Shown here: piece by piece, positions 41,657-52,858 of the stretch
Layout of the letters: each line of letters opens with the position of its first letter
How positions within the stretch are numbered: the first letter of the stretch is position 1
NCBI GenBank assembly: GCA_018398765.1
Contig: JAHBMJ010005773.1
Span: forward strand, 1-55,000
Direction: 5' to 3'
Origin: Chromera velia
Taxonomy: Eukaryota; Sar; Chromeraceae
DNA: 55,000 bases
Notes under the pieces: generated by a model
Databases searched by the model: none
What the model was told of the DNA's origin: nothing
The model's input: the letters and a program-made list of their open reading frames with translations, nothing else
Position numbers and translations under genes: made by a program

Positions 41657-42554
41657 TAGATAGAAAGTGGATAGTGAAGGGAAGGTAAACAAGATCGCTC
41701 TATTCTTTTTTTTTTTGAATGAGGCCAACAAGAATGTCGATACCTTTCTGAAAGACGTCATGATAAAAAAACAGGTAGTAAGAGAATGGAAAAGAAAAAA
41801 GGGAGACAATTTGAGTTAAGCTTTAGGAAGAGAGTTAGAAAGTCTGTATCAGGAGACTTGGAAAAGTAAGAAACAAAGAGAGGGAAGAATTAAAGAGTAT
41901 GAAAGGGTGTGGAATGATACAAAGGAAGCAAAAGAGGAGGGAAAAAGGAAGAGGATGGGATGCTAAGAGGTTTTAGAACTCGCTTCGAGCCGTTCATCTG
42001 CAATTCTGAGATCGTTCCCTTTCAAACCCTGCTTTGGAATGGAGTGAGCCCTCTCGCATACACACGCAGCCGTGACACAGGTGATTGATTGTTCAATGTG
42101 ATCCGTTCACGGCATAGGCTAGACCTATGCGGGCCGGCCAAGGAGGTCTGATGCGTCTAGGCGCTTTCCCTGGAAGCCGCACATCGGACATTCGGCATTG
42201 GGGTGGGAGGCCAATCCTCCGGACATTAATCTTAATCCTAATCCTAATAGGTACGTTAGGGGCCTCAATGGGAGAAAAAGGGTACGCGGGATTTCACAAT
42301 AGGCCCGCAACTGTAAAAACATATAACTTATGATATACGTTCCGAAGGGCTATAAGTAGCTATAAATTCTATACTAGAGGATACTATAAACTACTACAAT
42401 TTGTCTACAAACCTATATCCACCCTATGAACTAGCCCTGTAAACATCTCACAAACGCCTGCACTTGCTTCAAAGTTGCCTTAGCCTCCCTACTGGATTCC
42501 ATTAAATGCCACAATTTTCAGAGTCATTTCTCGTGTCAATCGGTGCGATCTAGA

Positions 42555-42784
42555 CTAGGATCTAGAAAGGGGAGGGGTAGAAAGGAGGGAGAAAGAGAGA
42601 GAGAAACAGAGAAAGATAAAAAGAAAGAAAGAAAGAAAGAAAGAAAGAGAAAAAGAAAGAAAAAGAAAGACAGAAAGACAGACAGACAGAAAGAAAGAAA
42701 GAAAGAAAGAAAAGAAAGAAAGAAAGAAAGAAAGAAAGACAGACAGAAAGAAAGACAGCAAGACAGACAGACAGACAGAGAGAC

Positions 42785-42831
<47 letters not shown>

Positions 42832-42832
42832 G

Positions 42833-42863
<31 letters not shown>

Positions 42864-42966
42864 GGGAAAGAAAACGGAAGAAAGAAAGAAAGAAAGAAAG
42901 AAAGACAGACAGACAGACAGACTATATGTTTCTTCTTCTTCTCCCTCCTTTTGCTTCATGAACACA

Positions 42967-42999
<33 letters not shown>

Positions 43000-43022
43000 A
43001 AGAAAGAAAGAAAGAAGAAAAA

Positions 43023-43053
<31 letters not shown>

Positions 43054-43210
43054 GACGAAAGAACGAACGAAAGAGAGAGAGAGAGAGAGAGAGAAGGAAG
43101 GAAGGAAGGAAGGAAGGAAGGAAGGAACGAGGGAACGAACGAAAGCACCAAAGAACGAACGAACGATCGAACGAATGCAGGCAAGCAAGCAAGAATGAAT
43201 GAAAGAAAGG
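42555..43210. repeat. GAAA/GACA/GGAA microsatellite block
   Basis: About 650 bp of tandem tetranucleotides (AAAG, ACAG, AAGG, ACGA) on the purine strand. It opens long Lys/Arg-rich frames on plus and Phe/Leu-rich frames on minus, which are not genes. Confidence 0.95.
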
Positions 43211-43548
43211 ACAAACGAGAAGAGAAGGACACGGTTACTGAAACAACGTCAGAAGGAAGACAGCCGAGGATTGAAAGACAAAAAGAGACGAGGCTAGGAG
43301 CAAAAAAAGGTAGTCAGAGAGTTAGAGAGCAACTAAGAAGACAAACAAGGGATGAGGAGACGAAGACCAACAGCAGAGGAGGGGAGTCAGAGAAACCAGA
43401 TGAGAGATCACGGGGGGAGTCAAGGACAGTACCAAGAGAGAAGACAAAGGCAGTTGGAAAGAATACTGAAAATGGAGAGAGAGGGGGGNNNAAAATCTGA
43501 CAAAAAAAGTCTCTCTCTCTCTCGCGCGCACACACACATACATACATT

Positions 43549-43579
<31 letters not shown>

Positions 43580-44160
43580 GGAGAAAGAAAATGAGAAGAG
43601 AGGGGAATCAGGAAAACGTGGGGGCACTTCGGTCACAAACACAAGTGTAGAGAGCGATAAAGAAAGAGTCACGGAGAAAGCCACGGAGGGAAAGAGAGGC
43701 CAAGAGAGAGAGCATCCGGGCAGTTCATTCAGAGAGACAGAAAATGAAGGGCAGAAACAAAGAGTCAACCAGGCACCGGGTAGGAAGAAGAGGCGGAGAG
43801 AGGATGAGCGAACGACGGGAAGACCACGCATACGACAAGAAAGAAAGAAGGAGTGTGGGAGAAGTGGTGAGGGCAAGGTGTTCCACCAAGGAATCGAGAC
43901 AGAGCAGGGCCGATAGGCAGATCGAACGACATGAACGTGGAGGGAATCTCAGGCCGTTTGGAGGAAGGCAAAAGGACAGAAAAAGAAGCAGACCGCTCGT
44001 GGCTAGATCAACAGGCAGACTGAGACAGACGTGAGGAAAACGGAGAAAGACATCAAAAAAGAAACGGGGAAACTTGACAGAGACAGGCCGACAAAGGTTT
44101 GAAAAGAGATGAAGGGAACATACAAAGTGGAGACTGGCAAGAGAACACACAAAGTAGAGT
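43211..44160. repeat. purine-rich low-complexity region with a 3-N gap
   Basis: AG-rich throughout, with (GA)n at 43549-43575. Three N bases at 43489-43491 mark an assembly uncertainty beside a G-run. No gene supported. Confidence 0.8.
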
Positions 44161-44314
44161 GTCCCAGCATCATCTCGATTAATTCATGCTCTCGATGTCA
44201 CAACATACAGAAATGAGTACAAAGATTGGTCCCCTGTTGAAAAGGCCAATCCCAGTCTCTCTATGAAGTCGGTCTCTCAAAGAGATCTATTCCCTTTCCT
44301 TTTCTCCAACTAAC

Positions 44315-45151
44315 TCACTTGCTCTGCAACATTTTCTGCACAAGAGGGAGGAAGGTGTCTCTGCTCTTAGTCGTGTTGCGGCTGTAGATGGCCAGAATCT
44401 TTTCAGTGGCCATGGATTCCAACTGCCCCGACCCCTTCTTGGACCCCTTCAGGTGCTCAGAGGCCAGCAGAAGGCCCCACAACCCCCTCAGACACTTGTC
44501 ATCAATCTGACACGCCCACGCGAAATACCGACGGGAATTCTCAAAATCCCCAGTGGAATAAAGCAATTCCGCAATCGTGAGCACAAAATAAACGTTCCGA
44601 GGATCATGAAGCATCAACTCCTCGAAACAGAACACTGCCTTGGGAAGGTTGCTCTGATACAGATAGAGACAGCCAAGTTCATGCCACGCCTCTATATCCA
44701 TTGGGAACTCATCGAGGTATTCTTTGAGTTTGTCTACTGCCTCTGGGAACCTTCTCTTCTTTTTCAGTACTGTCACTGTTCTTTTCTGTAGCGTCACATC
44801 GGTGGGAGCTTTGGTCTTCACATCGTTGTACAATCGCAAAGCGCCCTCTAGGTCTTCCCGAGACTCGAGGACGAGTCCTGCGAGTTTCTTCACTCGAACT
44901 GACTGAGGGAATTTCTGCCGCAGCTTGGCCAGGCAGAAGTCAACCCACTCAGTTGCCCCAAAATCCAGGGCTGCAAGAAGAACCCTCTCGCAAACTGTCC
45001 AGAATTCATCTCCCAGTTCAGTGCGAAAACGCACAAGGAGCATCGTCCCGTAGGACAGAAGAAGGTCTCCGTGCTCACATCGAGCGGCTGCTTTGAAGGA
45101 ATCGAGCAGCTTCTTGTAGGAACACGACTTTGTCTCAGACACAGGAATCAT
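44315..45151 (-). CDS. EMC2: ER membrane protein complex subunit 2 (EMC2/TTC35)
   Basis: 278-aa intronless ORF from ATG 45151 to TGA 44315, close to the usual EMC2 length (280-300). EMC2 is the cytosolic TPR subunit of the EMC, which inserts tail-anchored and multipass membrane proteins into the ER. TPR helices run from about residue 85. The segments IEAWHELGCLYLYQSNLPKA at 153-172 and VFCFEELMLHDPRNVYF at 173-189 match the family's most conserved region. SRRYFAWACQIDDKCLRGLW at 206-225 is also typical. There are no stops or shifts, so it is another intact control in this decayed neighbourhood. The flanks hold only repeats. Confidence 0.93.
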   Translation of the reverse strand: MIPVSETKSCSYKKLLDSFKAAARCEHGDLLLSYGTMLLVRFRTELGDEFWTVCERVLLAALDFGATEWVDFCLAKLRQKFPQSVRVKKLAGLVLESREDLEGALRLYNDVKTKAPTDVTLQKRTVTVLKKKRRFPEAVDKLKEYLDEFPMDIEAWHELGCLYLYQSNLPKAVFCFEELMLHDPRNVYFVLTIAELLYSTGDFENSRRYFAWACQIDDKCLRGLWGLLLASEHLKGSKKGSGQLESMATEKILAIYSRNTTKSRDTFLPLVQKMLQSK

Positions 45152-46380
45152 CTGGCAGAAAAAAACACGTATACAGAAGTGACTGCTTACGTGCGTCTCT
45201 CAGCGCATAGGCGCAAGTGGAGAGGGGAGACGGGAAGAGGATTCAGTCTGCAACCCTTATAATTGGCCAACCAATTTTCCCAGCTGTGGTGCCGTGAGAG
45301 ACTGTTTACGAAAGCAGTCGCAAATATCTGAACTACAAGACGTGTGAAAATGGCTTGACGGTCGACTCCAGCTAGTGACACCTGGTATTAATAACGATGT
45401 GGAACGCCGGGATCGAGCCGCAAAATGATGGCCCGGAAAGCGAAGCTGAGAGGGCACTTAACAAAAAATACACCCCCCACTTCGGGATCAGTGCCAAAAA
45501 TCCAGAACAAATCGGCTAAGGTCTGAGTGCATGCGCAGTTTAACACATCAATCTAAACTTTTTTTTCCGATATTAATTTTATTGTAATGTCCCTACGGGA
45601 CATGCCGTGGCCCCCAGGGGTGAGATAGGGTGAGAGCACTGAGAGGTGCGTCTATGATCGATTGTGGTACATACATGCAACAGGTTCCCCTTCCCATATT
45701 AATATATGGTGCATGACAAAACCCTCAATCACGGTTGTTGGCTGCGCAAAAGCGTAGCCGCGGTATCTGTAAATGCCATAGAGGGCCGGAGACGGCTGGA
45801 CGGGCTTCAAAACGGTTGAGAAGAAGAAATAAGAAGAGCTTTGCTATTAGATACATTTGCTGATAAGAAAATTAATGACGTACAAGGACTTCGCTAACAT
45901 ATGGTGTTAACGTGAATAAACGTGAAGGAGAAAATAAAATTGTAACCGCAGCAATACATTACTGATAAATCTTTAACAACTCATTTTTGCTTATAAAAAA
46001 AAAAATTACAGTGCTCCCCGCTTAAATCTATTTACATTTTTATTTTTTATTTACAGAGTTAATATATAAGTCTTTTACATACAGACACATATGCTATAAT
46101 GTTTCTTTCATTTACTTTCATTTATATTTTGGCCATTCTAGTAGTAGCATAGTAGCATATGTAGTAGCCAAACATTATATATGCCTTCTATTATCAACTT
46201 GCTCTTTTAAATCATCTACCTGTGACTGAGACTGTCAGCTAGTCTATAAAATGTTTGAACACAACGTTATACAAGTTCCAAACTATACGCTTGCTATGCT
46301 TGCTGTATTAGTTGCTGTAGTTGGTTGTGCTCACTTACTCACTCACCAACACACTTAGTCACTGACTCACTGAGTTATTC
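45152..46380. other. intergenic, AT-rich, no gene recognised
   Basis: ATGCCGTGGCCCCC at 45603-45616 is matched in reverse complement near 48664-48677. AT-rich from 45840. No coding signal. Confidence 0.4.
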
Positions 46381-46439
46381 TTGCTTTCCTCACTAATTCA
46401 CTCACTCACTGTCTCACTTGCTCACTCACTTACTCCCTC

Positions 46440-48060
46440 ATTTTCCCTGTCTCTCTTCGATCACTCACCCACATACACAAAGTTAACGGCTTTCATTAAC
46501 ACTCTCACATCCACACGCCCGAACGGCTTTTGTTCATATACTCGCTCTCTCTGTTTCTCTTCGTTTATTTCTATTTCAGGCCCTAGCGGCTTAAAGTTTT
46601 GTTTACACACTGAGTTTCATTCTCTCTCAGTAACAGGCTGTCTCTATTCATTTAGGTACCCACACGCCCATACAAATATCTTCTGCTAACATGCTTGTGT
46701 GAGTCCTTATCCCTCTTTATTCACCCACACATCCAACCAGCTCGTGTTCACCTAGCTTGTTCACACCGGTTCACACACTTGCTTTCCCTGTCTGTGATGA
46801 TTTAGCTTTTTGTTATGCATGCCGCGTCCCTATATATGAGGGGCGGATCTGGCCTAGTCTGTCAAAAGGTTCCGGTTCGTCCCGTCTATTCTGAATCTAG
46901 GAACACTACTCATTGATCACTTTTACTGCGGTTTATTTCTCAAGCGGCCTTGTCTGTGTTTATGTACCTACACTGTCGTGATGCCCCAAACGGCTTCTGT
47001 TTATATACTTGCTCTCCATGTCTCTCTTCATTATTCTTCATTGATTCACTGCATGAGGCGTAAGCGGCTTTTGTTCATACATTCGCTCTCCTTGTATCTC
47101 CTTGTCTCTCTTCATTCACTCACACGTCCAAATGGCTTCTGTTCACACACTTACTCTCCCTGTCTCTCTTAATTCATCAGCAGGCCCAAGTGGCTTCTGT
47201 TCACACACTTGATATCTGTTCATTCATCTACAGGCCTAGCGAAGCCTAACCATAGGCCCGAGCAGCTTTTATTTAATGACACACAATTGATCCCTCTTCA
47301 TTCATCCACGGGCCCAAACGGCTCCTGTTCCTAGCTTTTATTCACACACTCGTTCTCCTTGTCTCTCTTTCTTCGCCCGTACGCCCAACCGGCTTTTATT
47401 CACACACTCCCTTCATTCATCTACACGCCCAAGCAGCTTCTGTTCACACACTCGCTCTCCTTGTATCTCCTTGTCTCCCTTCATTCACCTACACGCCCAA
47501 GCGGCTTCTGTTTATACACTCGCTCTCCTTGTATCTCCTTGTCTCCCTTCATTCACCCACACGCCCAAACGACTTCTGTTCACATACTCGTTCTCCCTAT
47601 CTCTTTTCACTCATCCATAGGCCCAAGCGGCTTCTGTATGTTTTTGTTTACACACTTGATCTCTCTTCATTCATTCACAGGCCTAACCAGCAGCCCAAGC
47701 GGCTTTTCTTCAATGATACACAATTGATCTCTCTTCATTCATCCATGGGCCCAAGCGGCTTCTGTTGTATGACTCGTTCTCCTTATCTCGCCCGCACACC
47801 CAAACGGCTTCTGTTCACAAACTCATACATACTTATAAACACGCTCATTTTCTCCATCTCTCTTCATTCATCCAGCTGCAGGTCTAAGCGGATTCTGTTA
47901 CTGCACATATTTCCTTTCCATGCCCCTCTTTCTCCATGCACCCGCACGCCCAAACATTCACCCACACGCCCAAATGGCTTCTGTTCACACACTTGCTTAC
48001 CTAGCTTTATCTACAGGCCCAAACGGCTTCTGTTCATATCTCTCCCTCTTGAACTCAATA
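46440..48060. repeat. degenerate minisatellite (about 60-75-bp units)
   Basis: More than 15 imperfect copies of a unit containing CACACGCCCAAACGGCTTCTG, then TTCACACACTCGCTCTCC and TTGTCTCTCTTCATTCA. Unit length varies by deletion. All three forward frames are partly open because the unit is pyrimidine-rich. I do not regard these as genes. Confidence 0.85.
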
Positions 48061-48744
48061 AGCGCTGGACCAATACGCGGTAAGCCTTTCCACAACATTT
48101 CAAAGCGAATACTACAGTATCCACAGCGACACACACTATATATAGACAGTATTTTACGTCCCAAATCTTCAAGTAGAGGTAGAAGGAAGTCAAGAAACCA
48201 GGTGCTGAAGAATGATAAGAGGGGCTAAGTAGAGAGAAAGAAGACGGGCAAAAAGAGGTTCCTGCAGATCAAATTAACCGTTTTTCCTCTTTGTCAAGCG
48301 CACTCAGTCATGGTGCGGCTTACTTCTGACTCTGTAAAGCGGCATATCTTAACTTACCAGTGAGCTTAGTAGTATAGTCAAACAACGGAGCAGTTTAGAA
48401 CAGCTTCACTTAGACGGTGTGCTCTATCGCCTTCCTTGAAAACTACACAGATGATCGAATCTACGTACAATTCGCCTCCATATGTGTTTTTGCATATGTA
48501 TATATGTACTGATACATCAAGGTTCAAAAGGTGCATGTTCGCCATGCACGCGCTGTAGAGTTACCGGAAAGCGCGGGTCCCGAAAGGTAAATGTAACCCG
48601 ATTTATTAGTAATTCGACTTTTTTTTTCCATAGATACGGCTAAGGGCCTTAACAGATACTATGGCCGGGGGCCACGGCATTTTATGGTTGTTTTTGACAT
48701 TTTGTTAGATGCAAATGCTAGGCCTGCCTACATCTATGGGTCAG

Positions 48745-48952
48745 AGTGATATTGCGATACGCTAATATCGCTAATATTATACAAATATCGCCCCGATATT
48801 TGTACCGATATGCAATATTCTATGATATCGCCCAATATCGCTAATATCGCGATATTATATTTTATTAATATCGCATATCGGTAATATTGCGATATTTAAG
48901 GTGACCAATATTTTGAAATATCGGATATCGCGTCTAACACGATATTAAGCTT
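48745..48952. repeat. AATATCG/CGATATT palindromic cluster
   Basis: At least 15 occurrences of AATATCG, CGATATT or close variants in both orientations within 200 bp, able to fold into many alternative hairpins. Origin unknown. Confidence 0.8.
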
Positions 48953-49079
48953 GAATGTAGCCTACTAGTAGTATCCGACGTTTACAAGAAGATCTAACGC
49001 ACGCCAAACTTGGCCCCAGAAAGATAATTCAGCTGAGGAGGCACTTTCCAAATTTAAAGCAGGGGCAACAAGAATAAAT

Positions 49080-49180
49080 TTCGCTTTCCGGGCCATTTGC
49101 ACGGAGTGCGTCAGATGCAGCATCGTACGCATGCATCTGACGTATGCAAGCGTGCGAACGGCCCCGGAAAGCCCTATGGC
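49080..49180. repeat. imperfect fold-back element
   Basis: CTTTCCGGGCCATTTGCAC and GCGTCAGATGCA on the left are mirrored by TGCATCTGACG and GGCCCCGGAAAG on the right, about 95 bp in total. It resembles a small MITE. No target duplication identified. Confidence 0.6.
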
Positions 49181-49634
49181 TGCTGCATAGCATGTATAAC
49201 GGTGTTAGGCCTCAGAAGCGAGCGGGCCGGGGGTGACGCTCTGGGCTGAGCGGACGCGAGGAGTGCGATCCTGGAGGACCAGAGTAATTGACGCACGCCA
49301 CGCACGCGAGCCATGCAACACTTTCCAAACAACACTTGTCAATGAATGCGTTGCACGGAATTAAACAAACAAACTGTATTGCAATAAATGAAAAGAAGTC
49401 ATACAGAAATGACGATACAGCTTCCTTTTCTGTATTGGACAGATGAAATACAGAAGACGCGAATTAAATGTAAATAAATGAGATTAGAAGATAGACAGCA
49501 AGATGTATGACAGTTTTGTGATGCAATGTCCAAAGACAAAAAGGTGGAAGAAGGAACCGAACCAGTGATGCACAGACTTTACACATAAGTTGATAGTTGT
49601 CATGCTGCCGTCACGCTAGCCATACCAACAAAAG

Positions 49635-49648
49635 TGGTAAGCAGAGCA
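49635..49648 (+). promoter_or_regulatory. possible primer-binding site of the gypsy-like element
   Basis: TGGTAAGCAGAGCA differs by one extra base from the TGGTAGCAGAG type complementary to initiator tRNA-Met, and lies 150 bp before gag. A left LTR ending near 49631 (CCAACA) is conceivable but has no second copy in the window. Confidence 0.35.
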
Positions 49649-49796
49649 CGTTCTTTTTCACGGCCTCTGTTTCTCTTTCATTGCAGCCATCTCCGGAACC
49701 ACATGATCGGGAAGGGCTTACCTCAACCTTTCCTTGCCAGCCAACCAGACAGTCAATCAGTGGTTCCAGTAGCTCTTCGAGGGAGGCGAAGAGGAG

Positions 49797-50987
49797 ATGG
49801 CAGACGACCAGCAGCTGCAGCAACAAATTGCCAACTTGCAGCAACAGCTTGCACAGTCGCAGACAGATCTGGCACAGGTATAGGCAGACCTTCAGACGGC
49901 GCAGCAGCAGGCACAACAAGCCCAGCAGCAAGCCCAGCAACAAGCCCAGCAGCAAGGCCAGCAACAAGCCTAGCAACAAGCCCAGCAGCAAGCCTAGCAA
50001 CAACAGCAGCAGCAAAACCCAAACAATGTCGACCTCACAAAACTTAAGAACCTTGATATCCGCACGATCGTCAAGGATTTTGACCCAGACAGAGACTGTC
50101 CGGTCGAGTGGTGGGAAATGTTTGAGGCAAAGGCTTCGAAGGCAAACCTGACAGACGCAGAGTGGTGGATGCTCGTGGAGAAGCATCTCATAAAGCCCAT
50201 CACATGGGAGTGGTTGGCCCAGGAGAGCAAGAAACGCTTGACCTTCCAACAACTCAAGGATGCCTTGTTGCTCCGGTGGACCCCAACAGAGACTGAGAAG
50301 GACCAGGCAGTGTACGAGCTTTCTATGCTCAAACTGGCCCCTGGTGATGACTTTAAAACGCACAAAGAGGCATTCGAGAAACTCATGCAAATCTCCTAAC
50401 CTAGACATCTGCATCAAACCCGAGTCATGCCCTTCTTGGGCACCCTGTACTCATCTCTCTCCTTGGATTTGACCAGGGAGCCCACTATGTACAACGACTA
50501 CCACCAGCTCATCGCTTGAGTTTGTTTTCTGCACTCACAGCAGAAAGGTAAGGCACAAGTTGCAGCTGCAGATGCAAATCGAAATCCGAAGGGCAAGCAG
50601 AAGCAGGAGCAGCCGAAAAGTGACCGATTCAACAAACTGGAGGCCCAAATTGCTGCACTCACCCAGTCTCTCGCACAAGCCGCCCCGACTCAGTATGGGC
50701 AGGCAGGCAGCAACTTTCGGGGTGGGGTCGGTCGGGGTCGAGGGGGCTGGGCAAGGGGGGGCAAAGGAGGATTTGGAGGAGGCCGAGGGCAACCAGAGCC
50801 CTCGAACTTTCCTTCCTATCCGTCCTATCCCTCAACCGGGTTCTTCTCTGAAACCCTCCTCCCAGGGAGCAATACTCTTGGGCATCCAAACTACATCGGC
50901 TGCCGGAACTGTGGGTCTAAGGCCCACTGTGCCAAGCAGTGCCCTCTTCCTCCGAAGCCGGGAAATGGGGGGGGGGGTCGGGCTTAG
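49797..50987 (+). pseudogene. gag: Ty3/gypsy-like Gag, broken by stops
   Basis: A 397-codon frame from ATG 49797. It has a Gln/Ala coiled-coil-like repeat of AQQQ, a retrotransposon Gag core (CPVEWWEMFEAKASKANLTD, KRLTFQQLKDALLLRWTPTE, LKLAPGDDF), an RG-rich linker, and the zinc knuckle CRNCGSKAHCAKQC (50901-50942). In-frame stops are TAG 49881, 49971 and 49995, all at Gln positions of the repeat, then TAA 50397 and TGA 50517. It ends with TAG 50985. No indel seen. Confidence 0.85.
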
Positions 50988-51784
50988 AAGCAGGCCCGCC
51001 CTCCCATCATACGGTCTATAGAGACCTGCCTCCTCTCATTCCCACCGTGTGTGCAAGAGAGGAGGACCCCATGTGCATGTCTGTCGAGCATTCTCGCAGG
51101 GAGGAGAAGCGTTGCCCTGCTGTCCAGGCGCAGGTTGCGTCTGTTGAGGTGAAACCACGTCCATGGGTGAGTGTTTTGCTTTTTGGAAAGCCCACGTCTG
51201 CATTGCTTAATTCAGATTCCCAAGTTTCTTTCGTCGATGTGGGGTGCCTTGCTGCTGCCGATGTGAAGATGAAATCCCCCAGTGTGGGGTTGGTTGCTCT
51301 GGGTAATAATTCAGTGCCGTATATTAGGGAGACAATATCTGAAATTGCACATCCCTCAGATCCCGGGAAAACGTTTGAGCACCCGGTGTTGGTGGCTGAG
51401 GGTTCGGGGTATGACATTGTATTGGGGATAGATTTCTTAAGGTGGCACCCGGAGGTGAGGTATGCATTTGAAAAAGACAGGTTGCAGGTGGGAGACCTGC
51501 CAGAGTTCGGAGTATGGTATGATGACGGGGTTGAGCTGACAAAGGTGTGTGCTCTAAAGAGAACAAGGGTTCCCGCATAGTATCACAGTCTCCTGCAGGT
51601 GCGGATTGATATACCTAACGGAGATGATGTCCTTATTCCGGGTCTGGCAATCCCCGCACAGATCGCAACTGTCCATGCAGGGGTAGCTGTGATCGAGGTT
51701 ACGAACGTCTCCCATTCAAAATTGACGGTGGGGCCGAAAGTGACTTTGACTCATGCCGAGCCCTCGACACATCGATCGATGTGA
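50939..51784 (+). pseudogene. pol: gypsy-like Pol start: protease with a damaged active site; RT missing
   Basis: Overlaps gag in the -1 frame across an 11-G run (50967-50977). The protease domain shows WVSVLLFGKPTSALL, then NSDSQVSF at 51209, where retropepsins have DSG. The catalytic Asp is Asn (AAT) and the Gly is Asp (GAT). VLGIDFLRWHPEVRY follows. TAG at 51578 splits off the continuation RIDIPNGDDVLIPGLAI to 51784. No reverse transcriptase or integrase follows, so the element is truncated here. Confidence 0.8.
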
Positions 51785-52400
51785 GGCAGGCCGTGGTTGG
51801 CTGGCTCGGCCTTGGTTCAGCATGATTTTATCTTGGCATGGCTCGAAAGACTTCTGAGTCGAAAGACTAGGTCTTGAAGGACTTTAGCTCAGCTTTGCTC
51901 ATGGTATAAGTCTTTTAGCTTGGCCTTTCTCACTGCATGAATTCCATACTAGCCCTGACTAGAGCTTTATATGGCTCGATCGGATGTCTCAGTATTGCTT
52001 GGTCGGGTATTATTCTAAGTCTAGGCCTTTTAGTACTTAGGGTCTATTCTCAGTCTAGACCTTCTAGTACTTAGGGCCTATTTATTTCTGTTTTTAAAGT
52101 TTGGGATTCTACTACTACATAATACCGTCGCGATGCACATCAACGCGCGCAGCCTCACGCCTCCGCGCACATCGGCGCACATATTCCACGCGCACATTTT
52201 TTTTTCTTAAGAGACTAACTAATTTCTTATACTGAGACCCCTATTCTAAGATTTAGCCTGGAATTGCATGTGAGGGCATGCATGCAGGACTGCGTCGCGG
52301 CGTCGCCAAGCCTGAGCCCCGTACGCATTTATATATGATTGAGCCCTGCCGTACCCCACCAGGCGGGCGGCGCCATGCATGGTAATGCCTAGGGTAATGT
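51785..52400. other. intergenic, no gene recognised
   Basis: Contains a short tandem pair of about 35 bp (GTCTAGGCCTTTTAGTACTT / GTCTAGACCTTCTAGTACTT) at 52018-52080. No coding signal. Confidence 0.5.
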
Positions 52401-52410
52401 ATGGCGGCGT

Positions 52411-52589
52411 GTGAGTGTGTGTGTACATGTGTGTGTCTGTTGTATCTGTGTGACGTGTCTGTATATGTGTGTGTATGTGTGTGTGTGTATGTGTGTATGT
52501 GTGTATGTGTATGTGTATATGTATGTGTGTGTGTGTGTGTGTATGTGTGTGTGTGTGTATGTATGTGTGTGTGTGTGTGTGTGTGTGTA

Positions 52590-52678
<89 letters not shown>

Positions 52679-52817
52679 GTGTATGTGTGTGTATGTGTGT
52701 GTGTGTGTGTGTGTGTGTATGTATATGTGTGTGTGTGTGTGTATGTATATATGTATATATATTTGTGTGTGTGTATATGTATGTGTTTGTGTGTATATGT
52801 GTGTGTGTGTGTATGTA

Positions 52818-52858
<41 letters not shown>

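Noticed and set aside
42222-42250. Telomere-like TTAATCCTAATCCTAA
   Set aside because: Too short and imperfect, with ordinary sequence on both sides.
42543-43232. 219-aa Lys/Arg-rich ORF and 225-aa Ser/Phe/Leu-rich antisense ORF
   Set aside because: Both are translations of the GAAA/GACA microsatellite.
46440-48060. CRISPR-like array
   Set aside because: Units are degenerate, spacers are also repetitive, unit length varies, and the genome is eukaryotic.
49611-50417. 268-aa Leu-rich minus-strand ORF
   Set aside because: Antisense of the gypsy-like gag. The CAG/CAA repeats read as Leu codons on the other strand. The Gag core and zinc knuckle are on the plus strand.
14851-51784. A nuclear genetic code with UAA/UAG read as Gln (many stops stand at Gln positions)
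   Set aside because: MtnA, EMC2 and the 868-aa gene encode Gln only with CAA/CAG and have no internal stops. Two TAGs in the mosaic gene stand at Trp positions, and TGA stops are also present. Mutation explains all of these.
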